The translations under genes and the position numbers were made by a program. Shown in pieces: positions 12,180-24,682 of a stretch of DNA of 64,000 nucleotides. This DNA comes from Primula veris (Eukaryota > Streptophyta > Magnoliopsida > Ericales > Primulaceae), in the NCBI GenBank assembly GCA_963682055.1, contig OY821747.1:20768126-20832125 (forward strand). Direction: 5' to 3'. Position 1 is the stretch's first letter. The number at the start of each line of letters is the position of its first letter. The notes beneath the pieces were generated by a model, which was given only the letters and a program-made list of their open reading frames with translations, ran no database searches and was not told where the DNA came from.

Positions 12180-12617
12180 AAGTTACCAAACAGACTTGTA
12201 ATCACACCTCGTATCTCTAATATATTATTATTAGTAGTACAGCTCAAATTACCTATAAATATATCTAACTGTAAAATTCTCCAAAATTAAAAGCATGATA
12301 AAACACAAACTAGTATAACTCAAATTACCTACAAAAACATAGAAGTGATTATACAGCTCGATAATTACACACCTGGTCCTCTAACTATCAATTATGTTAT
12401 AATCTTACACATCTAAGTCCTAACAAATGATTAATTAGTAACAATAATTAAATATAAAAAAAAAAGAAGAAGAAGAAGAAGAAGAAGATAATACCATGAT
12501 GTCCATGTGTAGCCAATCGGCGCCGGAGCGAAGCATACGTGCCGCCTCAGAAGCTAAATTGGAAAAATCAGATGATAACATCGACGGTGCTATCTTCGCC
12601 GGAGGAGAACCACCCAT
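7299..12617 (-). CDS. RPE: Ribulose-phosphate 3-epimerase, cytosolic type
   Basis: The enzyme interconverts ribulose 5-phosphate and xylulose 5-phosphate in the pentose phosphate pathway. Eight exons join in frame to 225 residues: 12617-12495, 9506-9502, 9392-9330, 9218-9112, 9000-8903, 8771-8679, 8588-8547 and 7445-7299, all with GT-AG introns. The protein is a single TIM barrel. Metal and catalytic residues are present: His37 and Asp39 in HMDIMDGHF, His70 in LDCHLMV, and Asp179 in EVDGG. The phosphate-binding GG and VAGSSVFG motifs follow. There is no N-terminal transit peptide, so it is the cytosolic isoform and not the chloroplast Calvin-cycle one. Exon 2 is only five bases (GATGG) and is required to restore the Asp-Gly before the conserved His. 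Intron 1 is about 3 kb and is full of repeats. All active-site residues and frames are intact, so the gene is probably functional. Confidence 0.95.
10280..12400. repeat. Iterated degenerate repeats in RPE intron 1
   Basis: A unit resembling TAACTGAAATTCCCCAAA followed by GTACAGTATGAT recurs about seven times (near 10303, 11067, 11130, 11200, 11265, 11458 and 12265). Larger blocks are also duplicated: 11600-11690 matches 11955-12045, and 11845-11915 matches 12078-12150 and again about 12375-12435. The intron seems to have grown by repeated local duplication. Confidence 0.65.
10344..10512. mobile_element. 169-bp MITE in RPE intron 1
   Basis: The ends are perfect inverted repeats starting TGTTCTAAAAGGC and closing GCCTTTTAGAACA. 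The inside is unusually G/C-rich and carries repeated CTAGGCG and GATTAGGCG words. No target duplication is obvious and the superfamily is not clear. Confidence 0.65.
12470..12490. repeat. (GAA)n microsatellite at the RPE intron 1 donor
   Basis: A run of seven or so AAG/GAA triplets lies about 5 bp inside the first intron on the minus strand. Confidence 0.8.
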
Positions 12618-12662
12618 CTCTCTCTCTCTCTCTCTTTCTATTTATATATATATATATATATA
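12618..12662 (-). promoter_or_regulatory. RPE leader (GA)n tract and TATA run
   Basis: On the minus strand, a (TA)n run at about 12643-12662 precedes a (GA)n tract (12618-12637) that abuts the start codon. GA-rich leaders directly before the ATG are common in plant housekeeping genes. Placement is inferred from position only. Confidence 0.5.
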
Positions 12663-13798
12663 CGTATAGATTGATTCTGCTCTGTTTCTGTTATAGTATA
12701 TGAATAAATGGGACATGAAATTAAAAACTAAGGAGTGATTTAATCAACCTAATTACAAATAATTGCAAATAAATATATACATAGTCAGTCATCCACTTAA
12801 TTACCAAAAAATAAAATGTAATACTTACTTAATTAAATACATATACCCTCTCCTTTTTCTGTAACTACATTATATAAAACCTAACTAACAAACACACAAT
12901 CATTCTGCATTTTTTACACTTTTTTATTTTTTATTTTTACCCTCATTTTTTATGCATATTAGTACGGTTAAACATGTAATTTTACATAATATTCTTTTCT
13001 ATTTTGAAAAACTGGAATTATATTGTGTAACGGTCCAAAGTAATATATTGAACTTACATTTTGGAAATGGAGTACTTATTTACAATCAGATACAAAAGTC
13101 ATAAAAAACAAAAAAAAATTATAAAAAAAAATCAAACATGATTAATTGGACATTATTAGATAAAATTAAACAAGATTAGACATGCAAGGTTGGACATGAT
13201 TAGACATGATCAAACATGATTATACAAATCAAACAAGTTCAATCATACATGATTGAACATGATTAGACAGCATCAGACAGGATCACATACATTTTTTTGT
13301 ATAAAAAATGTATTTATTAAAATTTTGGTTTTTAATTTTTTTAATATTTTTTTCGATTTTTTAATGATATATGTACATATTTGTAAATAAATTTACAAAA
13401 TATGTATTTTTTTTATAAAAGACTCGTTAAGTTCATAAAAAACATAAAAATAAACATCCTGAACTTTTTTTTTTCTTTTATAAATATCTTGAAACTATTT
13501 ATTATCTGTCGATATGAAAACCATGTAACTGTTTAACTACCGTAGCTTTATGAACTCACAACTCCCTAATCCTTATGAGTTATCAACTTACTGCCTCCCT
13601 AGCAGCTAGATCAACAATTTTTTAAAAATTAACATATTTTATATATTTTAACTAACCGTTTATATTTACATAAAATTTCAAATTGCTTATTAATTTTATT
13701 ATAATAACCCTACATTATTTTTTTTATTATCTTTTAATAATCATGACAATATTACAACCACAAATATATGGACCTCATAATAGTTTATTACTATTATA
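12663..13798. other. Intergenic; short tandem GATTAGACAT motif
   Basis: No gene is supported. From about 13135 to 13290 a 10-20 bp motif (GATTAGACATGAT and variants such as GATCAAACATGAT) is repeated around eight times with drift. Confidence 0.55.
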
Positions 13799-14033
13799 CT
13801 CTCTCCGTCCCTAAACAAATATCCCATATGAAAATACATGCAACTTTGACCATCAAAATTTTCATATCAAAATTACCGAAATGAAAAAATTGAAAATTTC
13901 ATCATACAGTTCTAACCATAAACTACGTGATTTACTTTTAAAATAATTTTTTCCGGCAATCTAAATATGAAAAAATTATCGGTCAAAATTGTATGTATTT
14001 TCGTAGGGGACATTTGTTTAGGGACGGATGGAG
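13799..14033. mobile_element. Stowaway-type MITE with TA target duplication
   Basis: The left end CTCTCTCCGTCCCTAAACAA and the right end TTGTTTAGGGACGGATGGAG are inverted copies, flanked by TA at 13797-13798 and 14034-14035. CTCCCTCCGTCCC termini with a TA duplication define Tc1/mariner Stowaway MITEs of plants. It is 235 bp long and has no coding sequence. Confidence 0.9.
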
Positions 14034-15444
14034 TATTAATATAGGGAATCATATGCATTCCTCATATAAGAGTTCAATTTGGTGTTTTCTTAAATTTAGG
14101 GAATTTACAGAGTTCCTGATACATGTCATTTTTTTAGCATAATCATCAAATTTTATGAAAAAATATGTTTTGAGAAACCAGATGCAGATGATATTATAAT
14201 CCTAGTTTTGGAAATTACTCATGATTTGTCGGGATTAATTTACAAATTTAAATTTATGAAAAAAAATTGGGGTAGTGCCCAAAACATACAATTAAGCAAA
14301 ACATATTACTAAAACATACAACATTTAAAAGTTTCTTCACAAAAGATACAATTACACATATTTAATTAAGTTGTATGTTTTGATTTGTAATTTTTGATAA
14401 TCAGACTTAAAATTGTTAATTTTCCCAAACTTTTATTTTCTTTTGAGTTTATGAAAAGATAAGTCAATAGATAGACTTAATACGGGGCGAAAAACCGGAA
14501 AAACCGAACCGATAACCGAACCGAAAAAAACCGAAAAAGACCGAAACCGAAAAAACCCGAAAAAACCTGAAAAAAACCGAAAAATAAAAAATAAAAAATA
14601 AAAAATAAAACCGAAAAATAACCGAAGAAAACCGAAACGGGACCGAAAAAACCGGTCCGGTTCGGTCCAAAAAATAAAAAGACCGAAACCGAACCGAAAA
14701 ATATGATCGATTTCGGTTTTATTAAAAACCGAATCGGATCGGATCGAACACAGCCAGATAGACTTCATTACCATCATAGCACGTGTAGAAACTTGAGAAG
14801 TCTTATGACAAATATTTGCCCACCAGATAAATAGTTTTGAGCAAAAAATCCACGTCAGTGAATTACAAGTCGGCAAAAAGATTTGACTATTTTTCATTAT
14901 TTTCGTAAATTATGTTGGTGGTGGTTCCAAGAATTACTTAGACTAGCCCAACAAAAAAGCACCATAACTCGCGAGGCCCATGTGAATTAAACATTACTGT
15001 AGCTTCAAGCTTGTACATGTCTACATGCTTTTTTATTTTATTTTTGTCCATAAGCTTGTACAAGGTTTTTGCCTTTTTATGCTCATTTTCTATGAACGTT
15101 ACGCAAAAGTTAAAATTATATACTTGAAGGAAAACGTAATTATACATTAATTAACATCATATTACATGTTTTCAGTTTTGCACATATTTTATACTCATCC
15201 AAAATGTACCGGAATTTTTCATAAGGAGACAAAAAGAGTTTCGTTTTACAAACAATTATGATAAAGTTAACAAAGTGAGAGAGTGGGTGATACATAATTT
15301 TTTTTAAAGTTTTGAATTGATTCAAAAGGATTATCTACGGTTTGAGAAGACATAAGTTGCACTTTACAAGTTAGATATTGAACTCGTTTGGTCGCGTCTT
15401 TTATTTTCAAAATTATACTTTTTGTAAGTGGGTTAAAAAATATA
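14034..15444. other. Intergenic with (ACCGAAA)n low-complexity tract
   Basis: Between about 14485 and 14745 the plus strand is a degenerate tandem of ACCGAAAA/ACCGAACC words. It opens long arginine/phenylalanine-rich minus frames (14433-14897) that are artefacts. The remainder is A/T-rich and shows no gene. Confidence 0.6.
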
Positions 15445-15449
15445 CTTTT

Positions 15450-16633
15450 TGTTGGCCCGTGTGCGGCTAAACCTTAGAGGGGGTGAATAAGGTTTATGGC
15501 GATTTTCGCCTAATTAAAAATTAAGTGCAACTAACACCCCAACTTACACAATTCTAAGCTTAAGCGTTAATAATCGTTAATAAATTCAAACGCAAGCAAG
15601 CAAAAATAAATATTTGCGGAAAATAAAAGTTTAAGGGAAGAAAATGACACCGTGATTTATAGAGGTTCGGCAAAACGCGCCTACGTCCTCTCCTCGGTAC
15701 TACCGAGTATTTCACTAAAAATTCTTTTCCCGGATATTACAATCCTAATGAGCTAATCGACCGATTAAGCTCCCCTCACTTTATGAGTGTCCCGAAATGA
15801 AAGACCTAGAGTTTTTAAGCTTCACTTGCTTACAAAACCTCTACCCGATCACTCGCTCACAAAAATGAGTTTATAAAATACTCGTTTACAATTTTGTTAC
15901 AAAAATGTAACTACACTCACTATTCTATTTGCTTCTAAATAAGCTAATTGGTGAGTTTTTGTTGTTGTTCGAGTTTGAATCGCTTTCTTCTTAATTTTCT
16001 CTTTTTCGAATATTTTCACCAAAATGGTGATAATTTGGGTTTTGATTAAGAGAGGTTTTTAGGATGATAGATTGATGTGTTTGAAGAAAGATGTTTGAGG
16101 TATATATGGTCACAAAGTCTGTTTTTCTGTGTTATGACCGTTGAAAGTGGTTGAGGCTATTTTTCAGAGGTTTTAAGCTGTTTTCCAGAAAAAGCTGAAA
16201 AGCTGTTTTCGAAATCTGTAGAAAACGATCGGTCGTTTTCTACAGTCGATCGGTCGTTTTCAGAAAACGATCGGTCGTTTTTAGAGAAACGATCGGTCGT
16301 TTTCAGAGAAACGATCGGTCGTATTTTCGACGTCCTCACTGGAAGAATTTGGTACAAAAACGATCGGTCGTTTTTGTACAGACGATCGGTTGTTCTCTGT
16401 TTTCTCGCTATTCTTCGAATGCTCGTAACTCCTTCGTTTTAGCTCCGATTCTGGTTCCGCTTGAACCCGTGGCTTCGTTTTCGAATGCTCTATCTTTCTG
16501 GCGTCTGAAATTTACAAATTCTCTTTTTGGAAAAAGACAAGCATTATATCATCGAAATAGAGAAATCGTAAAATCATTAAAAACATAATCAAAGTTATAA
16601 TCAAAATCAATTATTGAACCCCATGGTTCAACA
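15450..16633. mobile_element. Solo LTR (family shared with 24683-25879)
   Basis: The 1184-bp unit begins TGTTGG and ends TTCAACA, with TGTTG/CAACA inverted termini. It is flanked by the 5-bp direct repeat CTTTT (15445-15449, 16634-16638). A second copy of the same sequence stands at 24683-25879 with its own duplication. No internal retrotransposon domains lie beside it, so this is a solo LTR left by recombination. It contains the GAGGGGGTGAATAAGG block common to several plant LTRs. Confidence 0.85.
16222..16395. repeat. CGATCGGTCGTTT motif array inside the solo LTR
   Basis: The near-palindromic word CGATCGGTCG flanked by AAA/TTT occurs seven times in about 170 bp. The second LTR copy has a matching array at 25480-25630. 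The alternation of GAAAACGATCGG and TCGGTCGTTTTC lets adjacent copies fold on each other. Confidence 0.8.
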
Positions 16634-16638
16634 CTTTT

Positions 16639-18012
16639 TATTTTACTTTTTAGTAAGTAAATGCTGTTTGGTGAACACCGTAAAAATATACTTTTCATTA
16701 AAAATGTTGTTTGGTAAAATATGTTTACTTTTACTTTTTGAGTGAAAATGAATTGTTTATTCAAATAATGCACAATAGGTATCATTTTTGAACTTATATT
16801 ACTCATAGTTACCTCCATAAGTTCATATTCACTATAGATACCACTTTTTAATTATTTACTTTATTTACCAAAACGCCATATACATATTTCATAAAAAATG
16901 GAAAAAAAACACATAAAATTATATAAAATAAAAAAAATCTCAAAATAAATGAAAAAAAAATCACAAAAAATGAAAAATAAATAAAAAAAATAAAAAAAAT
17001 CACAAAGAAAATAAAAAAAATCAAAAAAAATTAAAAAAAATGAAAAAATCACAAAAAAATCACAAAATTTTAAAAGAATTACAAAAAAAATTAAAAAAAT
17101 TATAAAAAATCACAAAAATAACAAAATATTAAAAAAAATTAAAAAAACAAAAAAATAATAAAAATTCACAAAAATCACAAAAATGAAAAAAAAATTACAA
17201 AAAAATCACAAAAAAATTATAAAAAATGAAAAAATCACAAATTTTTTTTTAATTTTTTTTAATTTTTTATAAGTTTTTGTCATTTTTTACATTTTTTTGA
17301 TTTTTCGGTATAAAAAGGGTTATATATTTTTTTAGTGAAAATGAATTGTTTATTCAAATATATATTTTTATTATTTTTTTTAAAAGTTTGTGATTTTTTT
17401 CATTTTATGTGATTTTTTGTAATTTTTTATAATTTTTATAATTTTTTGTGATTTTTGTATTTTTTAATAATTTTTGGTGATTTTTGGTGATTTTTTATAA
17501 TTTTTGGTGATTTTTTATAATTTTTTATGATTTTTTATGATTTTTTGTGATTTTTATAATTTTTTATGATTTTTTGTGATTTTTTGTGATTTTTTTTATA
17601 ATTTTTTGTTTTTTTTGTTATTTTTTATATTTTTTGTGATTAAAGATTTTATTATTTAAAGATTAAAAAATACAAAATTAGGAAAATATAATGATGATAG
17701 GAACTAGGTTTTGAACTGTACTTTAAAAGCACATTCAGATTAAACCTACTTAAAAGTATTATCAAAAGTAAAAGTATCATCAAACTTATTTTTAAAAAGT
17801 ATATTTATAGACATTTACTTTTCACCGAAAGTATACTTATGAGATGACATTCAAACAAACTAATATAAGTAAAAGTAAAAGTAAAGCCAAAAGTATACTT
17901 AATGGTTTACTTTTATAAAAGTAAACTTTTAAAATGGCAGCCAAACAACATTCAAAATAAGTAAAAGTAAAAGTAAAAGTAACCAAAATTTGGTGCCAAC
18001 CAAACAAGGCCA
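16639..18012. mobile_element. Foldback-like element with A-rich/T-rich arms
   Basis: An arm rich in AAAAATCACAAAAA (about 16895-17240) is followed by its approximate inverse rich in TTTTTGTGATTTTT (about 17245-17640), making a large imperfect hairpin. Outer segments are also inverted copies: CTGTTTGGTGAACACC and TTTACTTTTAC near 16660-16740 against GTAAAAGTAAA and GGCAGCCAAACAA near 17870-18012. A 30-bp direct repeat (AGTGAAAATGAATTGTTTATT) sits at 16740 and 17334. The solo LTR may have inserted into its left end. The superfamily is not determined. Confidence 0.55.
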
Positions 18013-18465
18013 CTATCTCAATAATTGCAACCGTACTAGTTTCATATATTTTCCCTCATATATAAGTCAATGAGGATCATTTTTATATTTTTAAGATAAC
18101 AGTTTAACTTTATATATTTTTCAGCTTTCCTATTAAATTTCTTATCATAACTAAATATTATTATATTTTAATATACTTATATCAATTTTTTAAAACCCAA
18201 ATTAATTTACTAGATCAATCACATTAAATAACTTATACATTTCCTCATATTTAAAGTAAAAAATACACTTTTACAACTTATAAGAAAACGTTTTGGTTTA
18301 TACAAATTATCAACTTTTTTATCAATTTCTCTATTACAACTATACAACATATATTTTTTGTTATTTTATTAATTTATATGTGAAAATACAAATAAAGGAG
18401 AGAGAATAAGAGAAAATTAAGAGAGAAAAATTATTATTTTAATTATAAGCGAACATATTGATCAG
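18013..18465. other. Intergenic, A/T-rich
   Basis: Nothing supported by motif or frame. Confidence 0.5.
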
Positions 18466-18690
18466 TGTTGTGTGACATATTAGCTACGGTATATATATGG
18501 AGAGATAAATATAGAGAGATAAAATAGTCGTTTTTTATTCATTGATAAGTGTAGAGATATATATATCAACAGACTCCCTAACCCTATTTATATAATAGTT
18601 GGTAGGGTTACATATCGTGTAAAAGCCCAATATAGGCCCAAGTAAAGGCCCATAGAGTAATGCTCAAGATGACCAATAATATCGTACACA
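18466..18690 (-). repeat. 3' LTR of the copia element
   Basis: Its outer end TGTTGTGTGACATATTAGC and following 80 bp match 26198-26290 closely. It keeps about 50 bp that the other LTR has lost. Confidence 0.85.
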
Positions 18691-19491
18691 CTCCCCATTC
18701 GTACGTCTTGATTTATTCGTCTTCATGCTGTCGATCTAAGTCGAGTTCACTCGCATTGCTAAACACATAGACCTTAGGGCCTGAAAAATTAGTGTGGGAC
18801 AAAACCGGTAACTAGGAGAAATTGTGTAGCCGAATGATATAAGCCGAAAGTCCATGTAAGTAACTAACCACAAAACAGCGTGTCTCATCAAAACATTACC
18901 AGAGCAAACCCAATGGGAAAATCTCTGGTCTAAGGAAAAAGAGTGCAGCAGTGATAGTAGTAGGGGATCAACCACAAAACAGGTGGCTCATCAAAATATT
19001 GGCAGAGTAAACCCAGTGGGAAAAACCTCCGGTCGAAGTGCAAAAGAATACACGGTGGTTAGAAGTATACAAATGAATACTCTCCCTAATTTTGGTAATC
19101 TTAAGTGAGATATGGTGGGAACGTGTCTCACTAAAAACTTTGCCAAGGAAAACCCAGTGGAAAAAAACCTTGGTCTAAGGACAAAAAGAGTACACGAGCA
19201 TGCGACTGGATGCTCCCCCTCACTTGAACACGACAGGGTGCGGGGATTTTGACTTAGTAATTAGTGCAATAAGCATTCACTTGTATGCTCCCCCTCAGTT
19301 ACACATGACTGGGTGCAATGATTTTATATTCCAAGAAATAGTACGAACATTCATCTGGATGCTTTATTTACTTGCACACGACTGAATGCAAGAAAATCTA
19401 ACGTGAAATAGAACGAGTATTCAATTCGATGCTCTTAAACTTCGTATGTGAAGATTTATTTCGGCAAGAAATACTAAATAGCATAATCTAC

Positions 19492-19765
19492 TTATGTCTC
19501 TATTGATCGATAACAACAAGTTCTCCTCAAATATGAGAAGTGTTTTATATGGATCGTGAGACAAAGCATATGTAATTTAAATATGACTAATAATAGCTCG
19601 AAGCCATATACACTCTCTAGTCGTCTCATAGAGCACGAGTAGATCAGAGTGATTCGTTTGGAGTCATTCCAAGACCTCCAAGATATCGCCTTATTCCTAA
19701 TGGTAAAGACAGACCATGTTAGGAATATCACTTATGCGGGTCTGATAAGTAACCGGCATCGGTAT
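19492..19765 (-). pseudogene. Copia RNase H remnant
   Basis: Minus-strand translation in shifting frames gives a SDPHK block, then VFT and AISWRS, then a RECxWLRA-like block. These are landmarks of the Ty1/copia RNase H domain at the end of pol. Several stops and frameshifts interrupt it, so it is dead. Confidence 0.75.
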
Positions 19766-21026
19766 AACCGAAAAATGGTTGCGTTAATTCGAGTACCGAA
19801 GGGGGTAGGTACACCCGATGACGCATAATGGGATAAGACAAGCCCTCATTCATAATTATCTTAAGGTAATGGGAAAATGTCTTTTATGCTATTTCGATGG
19901 CAGCGTGTTAGCGCGATGCTGTGTCGGGCTATACCGTTCACAGCAGACGAGATGTTCATCCTAGCACATTAGACCAAGTACAATGATGCACTTATTGTAA
20001 TAAGTATGAACATTATGGTTCAATATCTCTTCATCGTCTCAACAGGGACGGACCTGGTCTATATCAATGTCTAGTTATCGAATGATCATGAGAGAATTTG
20101 ATGACTTAGCATCATAACACCTTCTGGATGTAGTCTTAATCATGGACTTAGATTCAATCTTTATGGAACTCGATCATCAGGACGAGTCACTACCGTGTCT
20201 TTCCAAGATCCTTCATCTCGAAGGCAAATCCAAAAGTGGATCACATAATAAAACACGTAAGGGCATAATACTTGTTCAAATATCCCAAGATGATCAAGTA
20301 CTCACTTAGGTGCGTATACCAAATCCGCTCGGATTATCTTAATCCATATAGTGAACGTCTCAGTCAATTGAAATCGTGTTCTGTGGTCAGAAACTATTTG
20401 ATTCAAGCACATGAAGTCACACAGGGACCTTCATCTACTTCTCTTTGTCTAAATCACCATAGAGATAAAACCGTGACCACAATCGCATGCTGCATAATCA
20501 GTTTTTCAGAAACTACTAAACTGATAAAGTAGGGGACCGTTATAATGTCTATTACGAGGAAATAAACAATTTCGTAATCAATTCCAAGGTGTGAGAGAAG
20601 GCTTGCGCTACTAGGCGAGCATTTTACAATCTCATTATTCTCATCACTCTTCCTTACGAATAACCAAATAAACAAACTCGTTTAACATTGGTGGCGTTGG
20701 AGCTACAGGTCCGAACACACTTTCGCTAAGGAGTCTACTTGTGTTGCAAGTTTCCATTAGGCCAATCTATTCTACGTTGACTTCAAGCAACGATACATGA
20801 TTCTCTGTCATAATTTGCTCATATTATCAGTCATCATCGAATATATGAACAAGTAATCAATGACAGTATCGTTTTGCTTCAATATCGTCTAAGATATTTT
20901 GATCGACAGATATTTCAAGATTCACAGGATGAGGAGGAAATCACACATCTCATTAATCATTTATAATCTCGTGCGATAAACGAGTTTCAGTTCACCACCT
21001 ATAGGGTTGAACGAATTAAGAACCGG

Positions 21027-21775
21027 TCAACTTCCTCGTATCTTGGGAAGGACGACAGACTGACAGCCGACGGCAGCGTTCTTTGCTTGGCGGGTTCGGC
21101 CAAAGCAACTTGTTACGATAGGAACACGGCGTCCGACAGGAAAGTCTATCCTTGCAAACATTTTGCAGCAGGTATAAATGCCCTCGTGACATCTCATAAA
21201 GTTATTAAATGCGTCTGACATTTAGTTAGACTTGAGAGAGTCTATGCACTTTACTTATCACTAAGTGCAGTTTTGGGGATCAAGCTGAAACTGAGTGGGT
21301 TATGCCACGTTAGTTCACGTATTTTCTTATCAATGGTAACATGCAAATCTTCCCCTAACGACGGGGAGAACAATCTTAGCGATGTCATTTTCACATATCA
21401 TGCGGTAAAGAGATCGCTTGCCAATGTTACTCTATCAAATGATAGGCATGTGATTCATAATCGACTTATGTCCCCTTCAGAGGTCCATATTTTGAACGTT
21501 ATAGCGGTTCAATCAAAATATTAATTAAGCACTCCAAGCACGCGTTAATATGAGACTTCTGGCTCATAACCGGTAACCAGCTGGTACGCATATGGTGTTT
21601 GAGTGTCCATGGGCCTCATAACGGACCAATGAAGCAAAATAGCATAACCCCACATGAAAATATAAATCTTGGTGCGCAAGACCAAGAAGTGAGTGCAATC
21701 ATTTGCAGTCGCATCATCACACTTTCTGTGAGTCCAAATATGTCTGAACATAATAGACAGGATGTTCAATTTCAA
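21027..21775 (-). pseudogene. Copia integrase C-terminal remnant
   Basis: The minus frame at 21545-21775 contains WGYAILLHW followed by PYAYQLVTGYEPEVSY, which parallels the copia integrase region where WGxAILxAA precedes a SPxQLxxGxxPxISHL block. The order relative to the RNase H remnant is right for copia, where integrase precedes RT and RNase H. It is broken by stops. Confidence 0.6.
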
Positions 21776-24682
21776 TTCCCAAACTCAAGTAATTCAAATT
21801 GAAATTTCGATTCTTACTTTTCGCCATTATCAAGTCGACTAGACTTTTCAGGATAATCCGGATCAGGAGCCATCAACTTAATGATAGAGCTAAAAGTTTA
21901 GGAAATGCTGCATCTCTGTGGACAACAATAATCATGTGACCATATTGTCGATGCATCAACCATAACCATAAATTTTTAATGGTCTGTCTTATGGTTGGAT
22001 AAATCCACAACAACTCCTTAAATTCTTTACAAGAATTCTACGAGTCTATTTCGTGATCTTTACACATACTAGTCTTCCAAAGAGAGCATTAGTGACATGA
22101 ATTTCGGATTAATCATGAAATATATTCTCAAAGAGAATTCAAATACGATGTGATTATAAATGAAGCATCGTCTTTTGACCCGAAAATATCTCATCCGGTC
22201 AATGCCACAATATCAAAATCCTCTTATCAATCATCGACAGGTGAATGATAGTACAGACAATCATGTCTTAGCATCTAAATCCTTTATCGATCAACGACAG
22301 GCGAAATGATAAGTTAACTTTAAATGCTTTAAAAAATGTGGTAGCAGCCACTTGAAAGACATTTCAACTCATCTAAAATACGCTTATGTTAAGAAATTTC
22401 AATTCTTTCACGAGCTATTACCAAATAACACTGGTTTTCTCGAATATTGTATTACTCAACAAGGTACGACAGGACCTACAAGAGTATAAGGCCTCATATT
22501 TTACAATTCAATTTGGTTTTATCAAAAATTTCAATTTGGAATGACATGTCCAGAATCGTTGTCAACGAGTACTCTTTTAGGAAAGTAATTGGTGAAATTA
22601 TGTGGTACAATGTTACCCACTATTTCCACAAAACCAGCTACCCCACAAGTATTGCCTAAATTTTCTTTATTTAAAGTTTGGTCACATTTGTCACAGGAAT
22701 TTGCTCAAATATTACTTTAAATTAATTTCAAGAAATTTCGTAAACAGGCAAACCATAATCCAAAAGTATATCCAAATGGAAAAACATAATCCAGATGAGC
22801 GAAAAAATGACTCAATGACTTATCAAAATCAATAAAGAAAAGTACCAAACTCATTTGAGCCACGGGGGTCTCAAGAGTTTCATTTCAATTAACTTTAACC
22901 ACATTAGCATCGGATTTTCCACCTTTATAATAGTTTTGAATTATTTAAGTGGTAACCGTGCATGATCTTTGTCTTTATAGCATAGAGTTGGCTCCTTGAG
23001 CATTATCTCATGAACGAACCATATTGTTCCTTTCAAGCACTATCTTGGAGCCACATGTCTTCGATTTTAACGATTGTCTAAACCTCGCTTGGCTAGGCGA
23101 TCGTCGGGATCATGACAGTTCGAGACAAATAACACTTGTCTCAGTTCTCGATTCGTGGAAAAAAAATGTCCACGAAGAGCATTAATATCATGCAAACAAT
23201 TCGTCATTGACCCAATAGGATTAAAGCTGCTCATCGAGGTATTTTCTCATCCACAAATAGAAGGGTGATGAAGGAACACGGTGAATATAATTCACGATAT
23301 TGCTTATGGAATACAATTTCCAAGCTAGTGTTTTGGTGAAGGATTGCTTCTATATGTCAATTTGAGACATTTGCTCACCATAGACGTCATGACGTCTCAA
23401 ATGTGGCGACGGAATAAAATCAACGCCTTAGCGTTCATCTCATGAGTAATAACAAACTTATGTTTTACTCATCAAAGATGGCATCCAAAAAAAATTGGGT
23501 ATTACATTTTCACACATGAGGGTGACTAACATGTGCTGACGGAATAACATCAACGTTTAAACTGTCATTTCGCAAGTATGCTTTGCAATTTTTCTCATCA
23601 TAGATAGCATTCAACATGTGTTGGGAGTTCAAGCACAAACTTTGTTTCGAAAGGACAGATTTGAAAACACTAGTTTTGCTTTTCAAGTGAATTGGTTCTC
23701 ATTGATCGAACGACAGGTCGATACTGATACACCAATTTTACGAAACATACATCACTATATAATCAAACTTGGGGAAATTCTTATTTATTCAACCACTTTC
23801 GGTAGCTCTACTTGAACACGAGCAGGAAAAACGGTGAGGGTGGGAGGGCATTAATGCCACTTAAAACCCGACCTCATTAGGATATCGACTTCTGCCTATA
23901 TCTTTCCTAGACATCGTATCCATATATGTGAGACTATTTAGGGAAGGTTCATAATTTTTCCAACTTAAATGTGAAAATATATGATTTCGTAAATTACCAT
24001 ATTTTACACATGACAGTACATACATATTACACGCACGTGATTAAATATTTAGATTGTAATTGCTTGCATGATTAACTAGAAATATATAAATATAGTGACA
24101 TGGCAGTACATATTTACTAACAAGGAAATCAAATTAGCATTATCAATCTAGATTAACCAGATACACAAGCAAGATATAACTCAATATTTTATTATCTATT
24201 GCTATGCGTAAATTATAATCATGGTAATTCATATATTACACCACAACATGCAAGGAAGTAAACTTTAATTATTTGGTAATGCCAATTTTACACTTGCAAG
24301 TTCTAAGTTTTACATATATAAACTAAACATTAGTCGTAGGCAAACACATGTACTGTTATGTAGTCAGGGTTAAATACAAGGAGGAATGATGTAATTACAA
24401 TAAACTAAGTATTCAGTTACACTATTATTACATGAGCAGTCCACGATTTCAGTGAGTTTCAACCTAGTCCATGGTGTTATTGTTAGTTACAGTTTTAGCA
24501 TAACAGATTTACACATGATTCTTGAAAGTAAGGCATGATACGAAGGAATATTACGTAGGTAAAGTTAACATGCAACTGTTCAAGATTTGATTGAAAATCT
24601 AGACTAATATGTGAGGTATGAGTGAGCTTAATCAATTACTAGTTTTCCATGTGTATTGTATCATTAGGTCAAACAAATACAC

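Noticed and set aside
14433..14897. Arg/Phe-rich minus ORF
   Set aside because: Translation of a degenerate (ACCGAAA)n tract.
16157..16588. ORFs across the solo LTR
   Set aside because: Translation of the CGATCGGTCG array and LTR tail; the same appears in the second LTR copy (25515-25856).
16861..17052. Phe-rich minus ORF
   Set aside because: Translation of the A-rich foldback arm.
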